Shown here: one piece after another, positions 8,299 through 16,589 of the stretch
How the letters are laid out: each line of letters opens with the position of its first letter
How positions within the stretch are numbered: position 1 is the first letter of the stretch
Source: Actinomadura sp. DC4
GTDB lineage: Bacteria > Actinomycetota > Actinomycetes > Streptosporangiales > Streptosporangiaceae
Length of the DNA: 64,000 bases
Assembly: GCF_030406325.1 (NCBI RefSeq)
Contig: NZ_JAUEQY010000026.1
Span: 62,001 to 126,000, forward strand
Direction: 5' to 3'
Made by a program: the position numbers and the translations under genes
Notes under the pieces: model-generated
What the model saw: only the letters and a program-made list of their open reading frames with translations
Database searches by the model: none
Told to the model about the DNA's origin: nothing

Positions 8299-9537
8299 TC
8301 AGGTACGAGCGGTCTTGAGCCAGGTCTGCCTGCCGCGGATGGTGCGGCCGAGGGCCCACCATCCGGAGACGAACCAGATGTAGCCGTAGATCACGTACAG
8401 GTGCCCGAGGAGCAGCGCCCGCAGGACGCCGATCTCCTCCCGTTTGCGGTAGACGTACGCGTAGGCGGCGGCGATGCCGAAGGTCAGTCCGTAGAACACC
8501 GGCAGCCACCAGGCGGAGAGCAGGAGGTGCCCGGTCTGTGCCGAGGCGATGCCGGTGCCGATGAGGGCGATCGCGAAGGACGGTGGCAGGAGGGACGCCA
8601 GGAGCAGCAGTACGGGGCTGGACAGGTGGTAGAGCAGGTCCGCGGCGGGCTTGGCGGGTATCCGGCGCAGGATCAGCGGGACCAGGCGCGCGGCCTGTAT
8701 GTGCCCCTGGAACCAGCGGGACCGCTGCCGCAGCAGCCGGCCGAGCGTGAGCACGGCCTGCTGGTGCACCGCCGCCGTGGGGCAGTGCACGTTCGTCCAG
8801 CCGTGTGCGAGCAGCCGCACGCCGAGATCGAGATCTTCGGTGAGGCAGTCGCTCCAGGCGTTGCCGGACAGCGAGTCGAGAGCGGACAATCGCATAAATT
8901 GCCCATTTCCTCCCATGCCAACGCTGCCGATATGGCGGCGCGCCAATTGGAATATCTCGCCGTAGACCACGAATTCCATGTCCTGCATCCGAGGCAGCAG
9001 CCCCTGCTTTCGGTTGTACATGCGGACGCCCACTTGTACAGCGCCCGTAGCCGGGTCATCAAAATGAGGGTTGACTTCTTCGAGCACGTGTGAATCCAGC
9101 CGCCCGTCGGCGTCGACCACACAAATGATCACATCTTCGGGATCGTGGCCGTCCATCATTCCGGACTGACGCAGATGCCGCAGGCCCGCGTTGAGCGCGG
9201 CCCCCTTTCCTTTCCGCGCGTCCGGCGATGTACGCCGGTAGAGCATGACCTTCGGCGAGTCGATCTCCTGAATGATCTCCGCGGTGGCGTCGTCGGACGC
9301 GTCGTCGATCACGAGGACGACGTACGAGTCGCCCGGCAGCGCGGTGATGCGCGCCAGGCTCGTCGCGATGACCTTCTCCTCGTTCAGGCACGCGAGCATG
9401 AAGACGTAGAGCCGCCCGCGCCCCCTCGGGGCCGGTCGCCGCTGCGGCACGCGGGACAGCGCGAACATGCCGGTGTTGTAGACGATGGCCAGGCCGATGA
9501 TCGCCACGCTGCCCATCAGGGCCACCTGGCCGATCAC
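8299..9537 (-). CDS. Processive-type family 2 glycosyltransferase (polysaccharide synthase)
   Basis: A 412-residue membrane synthase. One N-terminal helix precedes a GT-A domain with VLVIDDASDD, the metal-binding VVDADG, TEDLDLGVRL and QRSRWFQG (the QxxRW signature of processive synthases). Three or four C-terminal helices follow. This is the IcaA/PgaC or hyaluronan/cellulose-synthase layout. I choose GTG at 9537 because it overlaps the preceding stop as GTGA, giving translational coupling; longer starts would read back into that gene. Codons around 8885-9070, covering the acceptor-site region, use unusually many A/T-ending codons (ATA, TTG, TTT, CAA) compared with neighbours. It should polymerise a HexNAc sugar across the membrane. 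Confidence 0.85.
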   Translation of the reverse strand: MIGQVALMGSVAIIGLAIVYNTGMFALSRVPQRRPAPRGRGRLYVFMLACLNEEKVIATSLARITALPGDSYVVLVIDDASDDATAEIIQEIDSPKVMLYRRTSPDARKGKGAALNAGLRHLRQSGMMDGHDPEDVIICVVDADGRLDSHVLEEVNPHFDDPATGAVQVGVRMYNRKQGLLPRMQDMEFVVYGEIFQLARRHIGSVGMGGNGQFMRLSALDSLSGNAWSDCLTEDLDLGVRLLAHGWTNVHCPTAAVHQQAVLTLGRLLRQRSRWFQGHIQAARLVPLILRRIPAKPAADLLYHLSSPVLLLLASLLPPSFAIALIGTGIASAQTGHLLLSAWWLPVFYGLTFGIAAAYAYVYRKREEIGVLRALLLGHLYVIYGYIWFVSGWWALGRTIRGRQTWLKTART

Positions 9538-9779
9538 GCGCCCTCCGCGACGCCGCGCCGCCGGCCCGCGCGCTCCCGCCACCGGAGCCAGCATCCGGCG
9601 ACGCAGAGCCCGGCCACGGCCGCGCAGTAGAGAATGAAACCCGATCCGGTGATCTCCAGCATGAGCCTGGCGACGCGCAATTCCGGTGAGGCCGTCGGCA
9701 TGGCGGCCGCTCCGGCAATGGCGAGTAGACCCCCGACAGGGGGCTTGAGATACATATTAAAGATCCGCTCCCCAAACAT
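9534..9779 (-). CDS. Small membrane protein coupled to the GT2 synthase (IcaD/PgaD-like by position)
   Basis: An 81-residue protein (73 if the second ATG at 9755 is used; GGGGAG lies 12 nt before that one) with two hydrophobic segments and a basic Arg-rich C-terminus. I see no sequence family signature. Its size, topology and GTGA overlap with the synthase start match the accessory subunits IcaD and PgaD, which are small two-helix proteins required for polymerisation. That functional match is inference from architecture. Its 5' flank is the 273-bp divergent promoter region shared with the deacetylase gene. Confidence 0.65.
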   Translation of the reverse strand: MFGERIFNMYLKPPVGGLLAIAGAAAMPTASPELRVARLMLEITGSGFILYCAAVAGLCVAGCWLRWRERAGRRRGVAEGA

Positions 9780-10052
9780 CGACGAGCCAATCCGGATCGT
9801 CGCTTTCCGTTAGTTCCCCGTCGCAAAGTACCCCGGCGCACGGCTCACGCAACAGTGGACAAGTGAATTTATGTTCCGTTCACCCGCCGTCGGCGTCGGC
9901 CAAGATCCCTATTTCCATATTTTCGCTGTAACGCACAACGACGGGCACCCGATGATTCTCCATGACCCGACACGGCCGCCCCCCTTCCACGCGCATTTAT
10001 TTCACGCGCGCGAAGCCGGATGACGTGTCGATCCGAGAGGCGGGAAAAGATC
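9780..10052. promoter_or_regulatory. Divergent control region between synthase operon and deacetylase gene
   Basis: A 273-bp AT-richer space with no reading frame of coding character. It must hold promoters for both the leftward small-protein/GT2/wecB operon and the rightward deacetylase. GAGAGG lies about 15 nt before the deacetylase ATG. I looked for a conserved c-di-AMP or other riboswitch core here and could not recognise one. Confidence 0.45.
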
Positions 10053-11852
10053 ATGAAAAGCCAATGGATACGACGAAGAGCCGCCACGGCATTACTGGCG
10101 GCAGGTGCGCTGGTCGCGGCCTTCGCCGGCAGCGCCACCGGCGCCGCGCGCGGGCCGGGAGGCGATGACGCGGCCATGCCCCAGAACGGCACGGTGACCG
10201 AGGCGCTGGCCGGCTCGGCCGCGGCGCAGCGTTCGGCCGACCGGACGCGCCGCGAGGACCCCCAGCCGAGGTCACAGATAGTGCCGGTGCGGCCACATAA
10301 GGCCACCGGCTCGGCGCGGCCGGCCGTGAGCACCAAGCCGAGCGCGCTGGTCCTCTACGACACGAGCGGCCCGTACGGCTTCCTCGGCGAGCTCTACGCG
10401 ATGCTGGCAGCCAACCTCGCCGGGCATTTCGGCACGGTCAAGACCGAGCCGGTCTCCTCCTACACGGCCGGGCAGGTCGAGCGGTACACCGCGACGGTCT
10501 ACATCGGCTCGACCTACTACGGCGGGGACGTTCCCGACGCCATCCCCGACGCGTTCTACGGCGACGTCGCGACCACCGCCAAGCCGGTGGTCTGGATGAA
10601 CGACAACATCTGGAACTTCGCCGGCGAGATCGGCGTCCCGGCGTTCGAGGCAAAGTACGGGTGGGACCCCACGACGTCCTACTTCGGACCGGCCGGGCAG
10701 GTCGCCCAGGTCGACTACAAGAGCGAGCCGCTGACCCGCACCGTTCCGCCCGCCGCGGACGGCGGCGTCCTGCGCCCGAACATCGTCACCGGCACCGGCC
10801 TGCCCGCCGTGACCACGCTGGCGCAGGCCGAGGACACGAGCACGTCACCGGCGACGGCGTTCCCGTGGGCGATCCGGTCCGGCAACCTGACCTACCTCGG
10901 TGAGATCCCGTTCTCCTACGTCAACGAGTCGGACCGGCTCATCGCCTTCGAGGACCTGCTGTTCGACGCGCTGGCGCCCACGACGCCCACCCGGCACCGG
11001 GCACTGCTGCGGCTCGAGGACATCAGCCCGGACAGCGACGCGACGGAGCTCATGGCCGTCGCCACGTACCTCCACGCCCAGCACATCCCGTACGGCTTCG
11101 AGGTCATCCCGGTCTACACCGACCCGAACGGGGCCCAGAACGACGGAGTCCCGCGAACACGCACCCTCGCGCAGGTGCCCCGGGTGCTGACGGCGCTCCG
11201 GTACATGCTCTCCCACGGCGGCACGATCATCGAGCACGGCTACACCCACCAGTACCGGAACGTCGCCAACCCCTACGACGGGGTGAGTGCGAACGACTTC
11301 GAGTTCTTCCGCTCCCACATCGACGGCGGCGACAACGTCGTCCTCGACGGCCCCGTGCCCGAGGACTCCGCACTCTGGGCGACGGGACGGGTCGTCGCGG
11401 GCAAGGCCGCCTTCCCCCTCGTCGGGCTGCCCGTACCGGCGCTGTGGACGACACCGCACTACGCCGCGTCGGCCGTCGACTACGGGGTCTTCAAGAACAA
11501 CTACACCGCGCGGTACGAGCGGAGCCTGTACTACGCGGGCCAGCTGTCCGGGCAGCCGATCGACTCCCAGCGTTACGTCGGCCAGTTCTTCCCGTACGTC
11601 GTCCACGACGTGTACGGCACGACGGTGCTCCCGGAGGACCTCGGCAACTACGGGCCCGAGGCGTACAACAACCACCCGCCGCGGCTGCCGGCCGACATCG
11701 TGCGCTCGGCCAAGCTGAACCTGGCGGTCCGCGACGGCTTCGCCAGCTTCTTCTACCACCCGTACTATCCGGTGGCCCCGCTCCAGGAGATCGTCGAGGG
11801 CATCCGCGACCTGGGTTACACCTTCGTGTCCCCGGCGAGCGTCCTGCCGTAG
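10053..11852 (+). CDS. Secreted DUF2334 polysaccharide deacetylase-like protein
   Basis: A 599-residue exported protein. The start at 10053 opens a signal peptide (KSQWIRRR, Ala-rich core, GSATGA) followed by a low-complexity spacer. Residues about 100-310 form an N-terminal domain (SALVLYDTSGPYG). The C-terminal half is a NodB-related DUF2334 domain with RLEDISPDSD, HGGTIIEHGYTHQY and FYHPYYP, supplying the Asp and His ligands expected for a metal-dependent N-deacetylase. It is divergent from the GT2 operon, as expected of the IcaB/PgaB step that de-N-acetylates exported polymer. Codon 14, inside the signal peptide, is TTA (10092-10094). The substrate is inferred from context. Confidence 0.82.
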   Translation: MKSQWIRRRAATALLAAGALVAAFAGSATGAARGPGGDDAAMPQNGTVTEALAGSAAAQRSADRTRREDPQPRSQIVPVRPHKATGSARPAVSTKPSALVLYDTSGPYGFLGELYAMLAANLAGHFGTVKTEPVSSYTAGQVERYTATVYIGSTYYGGDVPDAIPDAFYGDVATTAKPVVWMNDNIWNFAGEIGVPAFEAKYGWDPTTSYFGPAGQVAQVDYKSEPLTRTVPPAADGGVLRPNIVTGTGLPAVTTLAQAEDTSTSPATAFPWAIRSGNLTYLGEIPFSYVNESDRLIAFEDLLFDALAPTTPTRHRALLRLEDISPDSDATELMAVATYLHAQHIPYGFEVIPVYTDPNGAQNDGVPRTRTLAQVPRVLTALRYMLSHGGTIIEHGYTHQYRNVANPYDGVSANDFEFFRSHIDGGDNVVLDGPVPEDSALWATGRVVAGKAAFPLVGLPVPALWTTPHYAASAVDYGVFKNNYTARYERSLYYAGQLSGQPIDSQRYVGQFFPYVVHDVYGTTVLPEDLGNYGPEAYNNHPPRLPADIVRSAKLNLAVRDGFASFFYHPYYPVAPLQEIVEGIRDLGYTFVSPASVLP

Positions 11853-11858
11853 ACCCGC

Positions 11859-11887
11859 GGTGGGGCCGGTTCCCGCCCGGCCCCACC
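11859..11887. terminator. Bidirectional hairpin terminator between deacetylase and GH113-like genes
   Basis: Perfect 11-bp arms GGTGGGGCCGG and CCGGCCCCACC flank a 7-nt loop, placed 6 bp after one stop and 3 bp before the convergent one. An almost identical hairpin occurs at 16590-16618, differing only in the loop. Confidence 0.75.
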
Positions 11888-11890
11888 GGG

Positions 11891-12931
11891 TCATCTCCGC
11901 CACCAGCGGCGTACGACCTGCTCGGCCGGCTTGCCGTGCGGCGTGTAGGCGAGCCTCGCCGGCGTCTCGCCGCTGCCCGGCCAGTCGTCCCACATCCACC
12001 AGTGCACGCCGGCCCACCACGGGAAGCGGCCGAAGGTCTCCAGCAGCGCCTCGTACGCCGCCGCCTGCTCGTCGTCGCCGTTCGACCGGCTGATCGTCCA
12101 GGAGTACGGCGCGACGGTGGTTCCGCGCTGGCTGACGTACCCGGCCTCGGTGAACAGGATCCGGCGGTGCGTACGCGCGGCGAAGCCGGACAGCCGCTCG
12201 GCGATCGGCCGCCAGGACCGCCGGAGCGCGGCCACGTCCGTGGTCGGCCGGGCGGCCAGCGGCCAGTACGCGTCGATGCCGACCAGGTCGAGGGCGTCCC
12301 AGAAGGCCACCTTGGAGTACTCGTCGTAGTTGGCCGCGTAGACCAGCGGACCGTCGAAGTGGCGGCGTATCGCCGCGATGACCCCCAGCCAGCCGGCCCG
12401 GTCCCCGGAGACCCCGGCCAGCTCGGTGCCGACCGCCAACTCGGCGGCGTGCGCCTGCCGGGCCAGGTCCGCGTAGTGGACGATGAAGCCGGTGTACGCG
12501 GCGAACCAGTGACGCGAGTCGGAGGGGCGGATGTCCGCCCGATCCTGCGCGCCGGGGAGATCGACGTGCGGTTTGAGCAGGACCTTCAGCCCGGCGGCGC
12601 GGGCGAGCCCGATGATGTGGCGCACGCTGCCGTCACTCGCGGTCTCGCCGGTCGTGTGCGGGGAGTCGTCCCGCGTCGTCCTCTGGTACCAGGTCGGGTT
12701 GATCTGCACCCAGCGCGCGCCGGTCGCCGCGATCCGCCTGATGTACGCGGGCGCCTGGCGGCTGTCGTAGTCGCCGGCGTTCCACGACGGGAGCGCGAAG
12801 CCGCGCTCCTGACCCGGGTCCTCGGGACGGGCCGTCGCCTCGGAACCCGGGGAGCAGCTCGCCGCGGCCATGAGAGCCGCCAGCGGCATGGCCAGGTTCC
12901 ACGGCTTCGATAACGGTACGTGCAGGATCAT
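11891..12931 (-). CDS. GH113-like glycoside hydrolase lipoprotein
   Basis: A 346-residue TIM-barrel protein exported as a lipoprotein (lipobox AAASC, Cys26). RWVQINPTWYQ, KVLLKPHVD, ELAVGTELAG (candidate acid/base Glu170), DLVGIDAYWPL, LFTEAGY (candidate nucleophile Glu262) and WWMWDDW follow the GH113 mannanase pattern. It should cleave or bind a beta-linked polysaccharide at the cell surface, comparable in role to the hydrolase-like half of PgaB. The ATG overlaps an out-of-frame TGA (ATGA at 12928-12931) belonging to the tail sequence of the upstream gene. Codon 7 is TTA (12911-12913). The exact substrate cannot be told from sequence. Confidence 0.8.
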   Translation of the reverse strand: MILHVPLSKPWNLAMPLAALMAAASCSPGSEATARPEDPGQERGFALPSWNAGDYDSRQAPAYIRRIAATGARWVQINPTWYQRTTRDDSPHTTGETASDGSVRHIIGLARAAGLKVLLKPHVDLPGAQDRADIRPSDSRHWFAAYTGFIVHYADLARQAHAAELAVGTELAGVSGDRAGWLGVIAAIRRHFDGPLVYAANYDEYSKVAFWDALDLVGIDAYWPLAARPTTDVAALRRSWRPIAERLSGFAARTHRRILFTEAGYVSQRGTTVAPYSWTISRSNGDDEQAAAYEALLETFGRFPWWAGVHWWMWDDWPGSGETPARLAYTPHGKPAEQVVRRWWRR

Positions 12932-13010
12932 TCGTCCCCCGCCGGTCGGAACTCGCCGTCGTCCTCGTCGAAACCGTACGTCCCCGGGCGGTCCCGCGTG
13001 AGCCGCCTGG
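12928..13010 (-). other. Out-of-frame tail encoding YGFDEDDGEF after the unknown-protein stop
   Basis: Directly after the TAG that ends the upstream gene, the -1 frame continues without a stop through TRDRPGTYGFDEDDGEF and ends at a TGA that overlaps the GH113-like ATG. The frame has no ATG, GTG or TTG nearby, so it could be read only by a -1 shift at TTCTTCTAG, or it marks a one-base deletion or sequence error. The same GFDEDDxEF string ends the ricin-lectin gene 3.6 kb away, so this stretch is or was coding. Confidence 0.6.
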
Positions 13011-14225
13011 CTAGAAGAAGGCGAGCGGAGCGTCGTCCGTCGTCCAGTACCAGTTCTCCGGCCGCTGCTCCTTCTTGAGCCGTGACCGTTCCCTGCGGAA
13101 CAGCGCGAGCGCGTCGGTCACGGTCCCCGGTAGGTCCGCCAGGTCCTCCGGTACGGGAACGGTCAGCATGACGTTCTGCTTCTCGTGGACGAGGACCAGG
13201 TGCCCGGCGGGGTCGAACTCCCGCAGCTGGAACCGCGCGAGCGGCTTGAACGCCGGGTCGTCCGTGGCCAGCCGTGCGGTCCTCGTCCCCTGGTCGTCGA
13301 ACACGTACAGGCCGAAGGTGCTGAGATGAAAGATGCGTCTCCGCGCCTGGTCCACGACGACGTCGTACCGTACGCCCCGGGCCGCCGCGTCGCGGTGCCG
13401 GTCGAGGTCCAGCCGGCCCAGCAGCCTCCCCTCGGCGTCCACGAGGAGGAACACGAAGTCGCCGCCGCGCTTGTAGGCCCACTTCTTCCAGCCGACCGCC
13501 AGGACGACGAAGGTCGTGTCGTCCACCGGCACGGCGTCGTACAGCCATTCGGGCCGCGGCCCGCCCGGTCCCGGCCGCTCGGCCCGGAGCTGCTCGATCA
13601 GCTCGGTACGGGGTTCGCCCTCGCCCGACGCGCCGGTCGGCCGGCCGTACGCGAGCGGGTAGAGGAACCTCCGCGACCCGCGCGACAGCGCGGTCACCGC
13701 CGTCAGCGCGGGTAGCGTCGCCCCGACCGGCTCCGGCGAGAGCGCCACGACGTTCTCGCCGAGCAGGCACAGCGCACGGCCGGACGGGGTCAGCCGGGTA
13801 CGGAACGCCCACTGCGACGCCCCGCCCGGTGCCGTGGCCTCCTCGGCCGAGCCGAGTCCCGCGTCGAGGACGAACGCCCGGTTGCCCTTCGTGGCGAACA
13901 GCGCCCTCCCGTCGGGGAGGATGCTCAGGGACACCGGAGGGTAGAGCGCGCCCGCGTTCGCGCGCCCCCACCCGAGGAAGGCCTGGGCGGCCGGTGCGCC
14001 GTCGGGGGCGTACCGGGTCAGGACGTGGCCGGCGAGCATCTCCCGGTCGCGGTCCGCGTCGTTGTACCGGTAGTAGTTGTAGGCGAGGTCGGACAGCACG
14101 TACCGGTCCCCGCCCGGTCCCGTGCACACCGAACGGTGCATCCACTCGAACTTGTTGGCCAGGTCGATCTCCCGCTCACGTACGAGCGGGCCGGGGAGCT
14201 GGATCGGGTACACGCGGCTCATCAA
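13011..14225 (-). CDS. Unknown protein, probable beta-propeller-like, of the secretome block
   Basis: A 404-residue protein of repeated short beta-strand segments (GDRYVLSDLAYNYYRY, SLSILPDGRALFATKGNRAFVLD, TTFVVLAVGWKKWAYKRGGDFVFLLVD, GHLVLVHEKQNVML), which suggests a beta-propeller. There is no signal peptide and no membrane segment from either adjacent ATG (14225 or 14222), which is odd among secreted neighbours. The visible end is DDAPLAFF, but the -1 frame beyond the stop encodes a conserved-looking acidic tail, so the true C-terminus is uncertain. It lies on the same strand between the subtilase and the GH113-like gene. I do not recognise the family. Confidence 0.7.
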   Translation of the reverse strand: MMSRVYPIQLPGPLVREREIDLANKFEWMHRSVCTGPGGDRYVLSDLAYNYYRYNDADRDREMLAGHVLTRYAPDGAPAAQAFLGWGRANAGALYPPVSLSILPDGRALFATKGNRAFVLDAGLGSAEEATAPGGASQWAFRTRLTPSGRALCLLGENVVALSPEPVGATLPALTAVTALSRGSRRFLYPLAYGRPTGASGEGEPRTELIEQLRAERPGPGGPRPEWLYDAVPVDDTTFVVLAVGWKKWAYKRGGDFVFLLVDAEGRLLGRLDLDRHRDAAARGVRYDVVVDQARRRIFHLSTFGLYVFDDQGTRTARLATDDPAFKPLARFQLREFDPAGHLVLVHEKQNVMLTVPVPEDLADLPGTVTDALALFRRERSRLKKEQRPENWYWTTDDAPLAFF

Positions 14226-14288
14226 CGGCTGTTCCTCGGTCTTCGGCGGATCGCGGAGACCTTAGAGGCTGCCGACGGGGCCGAGGTT

Positions 14289-14320
14289 CCCCGGCCGGGC
14301 CCCGCTAGGCCCGGCCGGGG
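14289..14320 (-). terminator. Hairpin terminator after the subtilase gene
   Basis: Perfect 13-bp GC arms (CCCCGGCCGGGCC and GGCCCGGCCGGGG) with a 6-nt loop, starting 3 bp past the subtilase stop. No T-run follows, as is usual in high-GC actinomycetes. Confidence 0.7.
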
Positions 14321-14323
14321 ACG

Positions 14324-16498
14324 CTAGCGGAGAACGGTGAGTGTCACGCTGCCGTACTTGTAGGACACCTTGAACCAGTGGCCGTCCGCGCGTACGACAC
14401 CGCCCTCCGGCAGACCGCGGAAGGTGCCGCTGATCGACCGGCCGCTCACGATCGTCAGTACGGTGCCGCGGGTCAGGCCTCCCTGCGCGTCCAGGCGCAG
14501 GTTCCCGCGCAGCGCCACGTCGCCCGCCGCCCGTACGCTCGTGGCCTCGGCGCCGGAGACGGTCGCGGCCAGGCTTCCCTCCCGGCCGACGCGCACGTTC
14601 CCGCCGACGTTCAGGACGTTTCCGGGAGTGACGCCGGGGCTCGCGGCCTGGCCGGGCCGCAGTACGCCGCCGGCGACGTCGACGTTCCCGGCCACACTGC
14701 CGCTGCCACCGAGCGTCCCGCCGCGCACGTCGATCGGGGCGGCGTGCGAGCCGGCGATCGAGAGCCCGCCGCCGAGGACCCTGGTGTTCCCCTGCCAGGT
14801 GTCGTTCCCGGTGAGGATGAGGGTTCCCCCGCCGCGCTTGGTGAGGCGGCCCTCGTAGACGCGCGCCTCGCGTGCCTTCTCCCGCCGGGTGCCGATGGCG
14901 TAGTCGGACCTGTCGGCGTCACTCGCGCCGGCCGGCAGGCCGTGCGTCCACCCCTTAGCGATCTTGGTCGCCTTCCACGTGGCCGCCTCGGCGGCGTCCT
15001 CCTGCCGGCGCGCCTGGATGGCGACGTCGGAGATGTCGTTCGACCACACGTCGCTCTGGCCCCGCGTGTCGACGTCGAACGGCCCCAGCAGCTGACCGGG
15101 CCCGCGCAGGGCCTCCCGCAGGCTCGGCGTGTGCCAGCCGTTGCGCGCGTCGGGGACCTGCACGATCCGGCCCTGAGCGGGGTTCGGGACGGCGTTGCCC
15201 GCCGCGTCGTTGATCGTGCTGTTCTGCCGGCCCGTGGTGAACATCGTGTAGAGCGCCTGCGTGTTGGTCAGGTACGGGAAGCGCTGCATGACCAGCGCGA
15301 GCGCGGCCGCCGAGTGCGGCCCGGCCATCGACGTCCCCGACGCGCTCCCGTAGCGCGGCTGCGGTACTCCGTCGACGAGCTGCACGGTCGTGCTGTTGAT
15401 CGCGTTGGCCGGAGCCGTCACGCACGACCACTTCGCGACACCGCACTGGTTGAAGCTCTGCTGGCCCGGCACCAGGACCGAGCCGTCGGGGTTGAACGTC
15501 CGCCCGATCGCGGGGTTGACCCCCGACGTGGTGAACCAGCGCCCCTCCAGGTCGGGCAGGAAGTACGGGGCGGCGCCGCGCGGCGTGGGGTTCGCGTAGC
15601 CGCTGTTGCCGGCGGTGAACTGCAGGATCGTGCCGGTCCGCGCGACCTGGATCGCGCCGTTGAGCCAGTGCGCGGTGTTGCCGTTCGGGTCGGCCACACC
15701 GTCGGGGGTCGACAGGTAACGCCACGCGGTGCTCAGGCCGAAGCCGGCCGGAGCGCCGGGCGGCGGGTCGTAGGTGTTGTAGTTCTCCGTCGGAGGCTGG
15801 CTGCCCCAGCTGCTGGTGATGAGCCGGATGGGCCGGCCGTTCACGGTCCTCGCCCGGTTCACGGCCCGGTAGACGTTGGCGAGATAGGCGTTGTCCGGCG
15901 TCTGCGCGGTGGTCGGGGCCGGCGGCAGCAGGCCGTAGAACACGCCGTCCGTCTTGTGGGTGTTGCCGAGGTAGACGTCGCTGTTGAACGCGACGCCGTG
16001 CATGTTGGCCTCGGTCCCGCCGGGCTGCGTCTCGCCGACCCCGTCGCGGCTCGCGCCCACCGTCCCGCTGACGTGCGTGCCGTGAGTGTCGTTGTACGCC
16101 GGGTCGTAGTAGCCCTCGGTGGGGCCGGTGTCGCCGCCCTGGGCCCGTACCGAGAAGTAACGGTCTCCCGTGGCGTAGCCCGTGGCGAGACTGCCGTGCT
16201 CCCGTACGTGCCCGGCGAAGAAGCCGGAGTCGACGATGCCGATGTTCATCCCGCCGCCCGCGTAACCGGCGGCGTAGGCGAACTCCGCGCCGATCGTCAC
16301 GAGCCCGACGTCCCGGGTGAACTCGGGGGTCCGCCAGCTGGCGGGATCACCCAGGTGACCGGGATCCCCCGGATAGGACGTGATCGGCGGCGGCTGGGGC
16401 ACCTGTGCCACCGCCGGCTGCGCGACGACGCCCAGCCCCACCACCATCGACGCCAGCGTTGCGATCAACGCTGTCCGCTCGTGCCTCGCGGTCGACAC
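14324..16498 (-). CDS. Secreted subtilisin-family (S8) protease with autotransporter-type beta repeat
   Basis: I start at GTG 16498, which has GGAGG 5 nt upstream and opens a clear signal peptide (TARHERTALIATLASMVVGL...AVAQ). The 724-residue product has the S8 triad in order: Asp90 (IGIVDSGF), His139 (DTHGTHVSG) and Ser390 (SASGTSMAGPH), with oxyanion Asn298 (TAGNSG). Residues about 575-610 (GGGTLILTGNDTWQGNT) are a typical autotransporter-associated beta-strand repeat, followed by a Gly/Val-rich beta-helix-like region to the end. In Proteobacteria this layout belongs to type V secreted proteases with a C-terminal outer-membrane barrel. No barrel is present here. Lies between the two genes linked to GFDEDDxEF tails. 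Confidence 0.9.
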   Translation of the reverse strand: MSTARHERTALIATLASMVVGLGVVAQPAVAQVPQPPPITSYPGDPGHLGDPASWRTPEFTRDVGLVTIGAEFAYAAGYAGGGMNIGIVDSGFFAGHVREHGSLATGYATGDRYFSVRAQGGDTGPTEGYYDPAYNDTHGTHVSGTVGASRDGVGETQPGGTEANMHGVAFNSDVYLGNTHKTDGVFYGLLPPAPTTAQTPDNAYLANVYRAVNRARTVNGRPIRLITSSWGSQPPTENYNTYDPPPGAPAGFGLSTAWRYLSTPDGVADPNGNTAHWLNGAIQVARTGTILQFTAGNSGYANPTPRGAAPYFLPDLEGRWFTTSGVNPAIGRTFNPDGSVLVPGQQSFNQCGVAKWSCVTAPANAINSTTVQLVDGVPQPRYGSASGTSMAGPHSAAALALVMQRFPYLTNTQALYTMFTTGRQNSTINDAAGNAVPNPAQGRIVQVPDARNGWHTPSLREALRGPGQLLGPFDVDTRGQSDVWSNDISDVAIQARRQEDAAEAATWKATKIAKGWTHGLPAGASDADRSDYAIGTRREKAREARVYEGRLTKRGGGTLILTGNDTWQGNTRVLGGGLSIAGSHAAPIDVRGGTLGGSGSVAGNVDVAGGVLRPGQAASPGVTPGNVLNVGGNVRVGREGSLAATVSGAEATSVRAAGDVALRGNLRLDAQGGLTRGTVLTIVSGRSISGTFRGLPEGGVVRADGHWFKVSYKYGSVTLTVLR

Positions 16499-16589
16499 AT
16501 CGGCCTCCAAGATCGATCCGCGCGAAACGTACCTTCGCCCATAAAACGGATCAACAGTGTTGGCCAATAGCGGTTAGGTGATGAGTCAG

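Noticed and set aside
9780-10052. Possible riboswitch in the divergent space of the polysaccharide locus
   Set aside because: I could not recognise a conserved c-di-AMP, c-di-GMP or other aptamer core; kept only as a promoter region.
14378-16570. Long plus-strand open frame opposite the subtilase
   Set aside because: The minus strand has the complete S8 triad and a signal peptide; the plus frame is low-complexity antisense sequence.
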